From positions 1 to 26,554 of the forward strand of contig NZ_FNHH01000039.1 of NCBI RefSeq assembly GCF_900103545.1: a DNA stretch of 26,554 nucleotides. Direction: 5' to 3'. Source of the stretch: Daejeonella rubra (lineage in GTDB: Bacteria; Bacteroidota; Bacteroidia; Sphingobacteriales; Sphingobacteriaceae). Below the pieces are notes generated by a model. The model was given only the letters and a program-made list of their open reading frames with translations, was not told where the DNA came from and ran no database searches. Both the position numbers and the translations under genes were made by a program. This document shows, one piece after another, positions 25,542 through 26,554 of the stretch (positions within the stretch are counted from its first letter, which is position 1; the number at the start of each line of letters is the position of its first letter).

Positions 25542-25654
25542 CTGTAAGGGAAGGAGTCGAACCTTCACGAAGCAGTTATTTCCCTGTTACGGTATTTCCC
25601 AGATCTTCGCCACCGAGACGAGGAGGTGTGTCTGCCAAATTTCACCACCTTACA
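25542..25654 (-). ncRNA. tRNA-like RNA, copy 1, with aberrant anticodon loop and 43-nt variable region
   Basis: This 113-nt element folds as a cloverleaf on the minus strand. The acceptor is TGTAAGG (25654-25648) with CCTTACA (25549-25543), 7 perfect pairs, then G73 and no encoded CCA. The D arm GTG-AAATTTGGCAGA-CAC is class II, Leu-like, with the invariant GG. The T arm GAAGG-TTCGACT-CCTTC is canonical. The anticodon arm can only be drawn as CCTCC-TCGTCTC-GGTGG, with a U-U mismatch, C at 33 and U at 37, so it does not look able to decode. The variable region is 43 nt, bounded by CGAAG/CTTCG and containing GGGAAATA twice; normal class II arms are about half that. It could be a non-decoding tRNA-like RNA or an unusual tRNA; amino acid identity is not assignable. 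Confidence 0.75.
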
Positions 25655-25660
25655 GTGTGT

Positions 25661-25683
25661 AAGCAATTATTTTCCGATTGCTT
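25661..25683 (-). other. 5' leader hairpin of tRNA-like copy 1
   Basis: AAGCAAT (25661-25667) and ATTGCTT (25677-25683) form a perfect 7-bp stem around a 9-nt loop. It starts about at the expected transcription start and ends 6 nt before the tRNA-like 5' end. The same hairpin occurs at copy 2. Confidence 0.6.
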
Positions 25684-25687
25684 GATA

Positions 25688-25719
25688 CAAATGTAAATAT
25701 AAGGTTTGTTTCTTGCAAA
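25688..25719 (-). promoter_or_regulatory. Promoter of tRNA-like copy 1
   Basis: The minus strand has TTTG (25719-25716), a 20-bp spacer and TACATTTG (25695-25688), an exact match to the Bacteroidota consensus. The expected start is near 25683, at the foot of the leader hairpin. Confidence 0.75.
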
Positions 25720-25886
25720 TATTTTAATAATATATTTTAATTTTTGCTAAATAATTAAATATTATATCATTTTGATACCAAATTAATAATTGACTGTCGC
25801 CTTTTGTGTATAAAATTTCCAACCTGGCAAAATTCTGATACGGAAGAAAGGGATATTTAATGGAATTGGGATTGTTTTAAACAAAA
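25720..25886. other. AT-rich spacer with no feature seen
   Basis: No coding frame, repeat or convincing fold was found between the promoter of tRNA-like copy 1 and the orphan terminator T2. Confidence 0.4.
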
Positions 25887-25911
25887 TAAGCTCCTGATGA
25901 GCAGGAGCTTA
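25887..25911 (-). terminator. Orphan terminator T2, third copy of the unit's terminator
   Basis: TAAGCTCCTG (25887-25896) and CAGGAGCTTA (25902-25911) pair around ATGAG. On the minus strand it continues TTTTGTTTAAAACAA, similar to the sequence after T1. No tRNA-like sequence lies upstream of it. The 116 bases between it and the transposase relic (25912-26027) hold nothing I recognise, so it may be the remnant of a lost middle unit. Confidence 0.7.
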
Positions 25912-26027
25912 CCAAGGTCATAGCTTAAGGTAGCGCAACAGGAACTATATACGGGAAAAGAGTTTTCAAACTTATTTGGACAATAATATTCTTCCCCCTA
26001 AATCTGCCTGAGGAGGAATAAATGGGA

Positions 26028-26132
26028 GTGGTCCCAGAATCGTTCAACTCTAAAATCAAAGCCTTCAGGGCACAGTATCGAAGTGTGGGTAACGTGAATT
26101 TCTTTCTCTTTAGGTTAGCTAAACTTTATGCC
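26028..26132 (+). pseudogene. Relic of a transposase C-terminus (ISL3/ISAon1-like)
   Basis: The frame reads VVPESFNSKIKAFRAQYRSV then GNVNFFLFRLAKLYA, which recalls the ESFNAKIKAFRAQFRG...FFLFRL..IYA ending of DDE transposases of the ISL3/ISAon1 group common in Bacteroidota. Only about 35 residues remain, and an in-frame stop lies just before the ATG at 26022. Intact relatives usually stop after this point, but here the frame runs on to 26225 without family resemblance. ACACAAATTTGGGTGTGATCC just downstream, given in two parts as ACACAAATTTGG and GTGTGATCC, may be part of the old element end. Confidence 0.6.
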
Positions 26133-26221
26133 TGGTACACAAATTTGGGTGTGATCCATTATTATGAAGAATTTACGAAATTTTTAAAGCGCCTGCTTAA
26201 AACCAAATTGCTATTAAATAA

Positions 26222-26248
26222 ATAAGCTCCTGATGGGCAGGAGCTTAT
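26222..26248 (-). terminator. Terminator T3 of tRNA-like copy 2
   Basis: ATAAGCTCCTG (26222-26232) and CAGGAGCTTAT (26238-26248) pair around ATGGG. The minus strand continues TTATTTATTT. Stem and loop sequence equal T1. Confidence 0.85.
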
Positions 26249-26286
26249 CTAAACTAACCAATTATAAACCTGTTGAATAAGGTTTG

Positions 26287-26399
26287 CTGTAGGGGAAGGA
26301 TTCGAACCTCCACGAAGCAGTTATTTCCCTTTTACGGTATTTCCCAAATCTTCGCCACCGAGACGAGGAGGTGTGTCTGCCAAATTTCACCACCCTACA
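26287..26399 (-). ncRNA. tRNA-like RNA, copy 2
   Basis: This is a 113-nt copy with the same fold as 25542-25654. The acceptor is TGTAGGG (26399-26393) with CCCTACA (26294-26288), so the fifth pair is G-C where copy 1 has A-U. The D arm and anticodon arm are identical to copy 1. The T arm is GGAGG-TTCGAAT-CCTTC, with one G-U pair. The variable region is again 43 nt and differs at two loop positions. G73 is kept and CCA is not encoded. The 3' trailer CAAACC...GGTTT before the terminator is also conserved. The kept structure argues that both copies are functional. Confidence 0.75.
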
Positions 26400-26405
26400 G
26401 TGTGT

Positions 26406-26428
26406 AAGCAATTATTTTCTGATTGCTT
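26406..26428 (-). other. 5' leader hairpin of tRNA-like copy 2
   Basis: AAGCAAT (26406-26412) and ATTGCTT (26422-26428) pair as in copy 1. The only change in this segment between copies falls in the loop. Confidence 0.6.
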
Positions 26429-26432
26429 GATA

Positions 26433-26466
26433 CAAATGTAAGTAAACGAGCCATTTCTTGGATCAA
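26433..26466 (-). promoter_or_regulatory. Promoter of tRNA-like copy 2
   Basis: TACATTTG (26440-26433) is identical to the copy 1 -7 box. A TTG (26466-26464) lies 23 bp upstream, at the long end of accepted spacing. Sequence upstream of the -7 box differs from copy 1, so the duplication ends here. Confidence 0.6.
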
Positions 26467-26554
26467 GCATAATTCTTGGGGGATAAATAAAAAAAGAGTT
26501 GCTTTGTGTTTACTCAACCGAACATCACATTGCAAGACACTTACCAAACCCTCG
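26467..26554. other. Window end with no feature seen
   Basis: The last 88 bases show no open frame or fold that I can support. Whether more tRNA-like units follow cannot be told. Confidence 0.4.

Noticed and set aside
25542..25654. Selenocysteine tRNA or an intron-containing tRNA-Leu
   Set aside because: The acceptor is 7 bp, there is no UCA anticodon and the D arm is Leu-like. The extra roughly 20-25 nt are far too short for a group I intron, and they sit in the variable region, not in the anticodon loop.
26022..26225. A 67-codon open frame that could be read as a small protein gene
   Set aside because: Its first half is a transposase tail, the second half has no family character, and the end runs into terminator T3. 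It is better read as an IS relic.
25542..26399. tRNA-Asp (GUC) reading of the loop TCGTCTC
   Set aside because: GUC falls at 34-36, but C33, U37, the U-U stem mismatch and the class II body are all unlike tRNA-Asp.

Overview
The window reads as a chromosome segment of a Bacteroidota bacterium, most likely the Sphingobacteriales/Cytophagales side. The evidence is AT-rich DNA, almost no Shine-Dalgarno sites, several exact matches to the Bacteroidota -7 promoter box TAnnTTTG, a b558-type sdhCAB operon, secreted amidohydrolases and a lipoprotein with a CTKDDNE start. The genus cannot be fixed by eye.

Layout. (1) 1-158 is the first part of a small secreted protein (minus strand). (2) 516-4184 is the sdhC-sdhA-sdhB respiratory operon (minus) with a terminator at 453-488 and a repeat-like palindrome between sdhA and sdhB. 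(3) 4318-6557 holds a PdeM-type metallophosphoesterase and a Do/HtrA periplasmic protease (both minus), separated by a strong terminator. (4) 6798-10717 holds dapF and a SNF2-family helicase (plus), with stacked hairpins between them. (5) 10718-14772 is a tightly packed minus-strand run: rbfA, hemolysin-III-like protein, M23-domain protein, TonB-C-domain protein, small membrane protein, aat and a TRIC-like channel. (6) 14920-16107 is hflX. (7) 16209-19384 is a trp cluster: promoter, leader peptide with tandem Trp codons, attenuator, trpE, trpG, trpC. trpD, trpF, trpB and trpA are not here. (8) 19399-20918 holds a 4-TM protein and a beta-propeller lipoprotein (minus). (9) 21086-25433 holds two secreted amidohydrolase-fold proteins (plus), one part-degenerate and one wholly degenerate at the metal site. 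(10) 25434-26554 has no normal protein gene but carries two near-identical 113-nt tRNA-like RNA genes (minus), each with its own promoter, 5' hairpin and terminator, plus an orphan third terminator copy and a transposase relic.

The most interesting signal is the pair of tRNA-like genes. They have perfect 7-bp acceptor stems, a Leu-type D arm and canonical T arms. The anticodon loop is not usable by normal rules (C33, U37) and the variable region is 43 nt, about twice the class II norm. The eight differences I count between the two units include a compensatory acceptor pair change (A-U to G-C), and none destroys a predicted helix. Other points of note are the trp attenuator with a possibly leaderless leader peptide, a related family of purine-rich inverted repeats placed right after the stop codons of sdhA and trpE, and a 16-bp-period direct repeat at the protease promoter.
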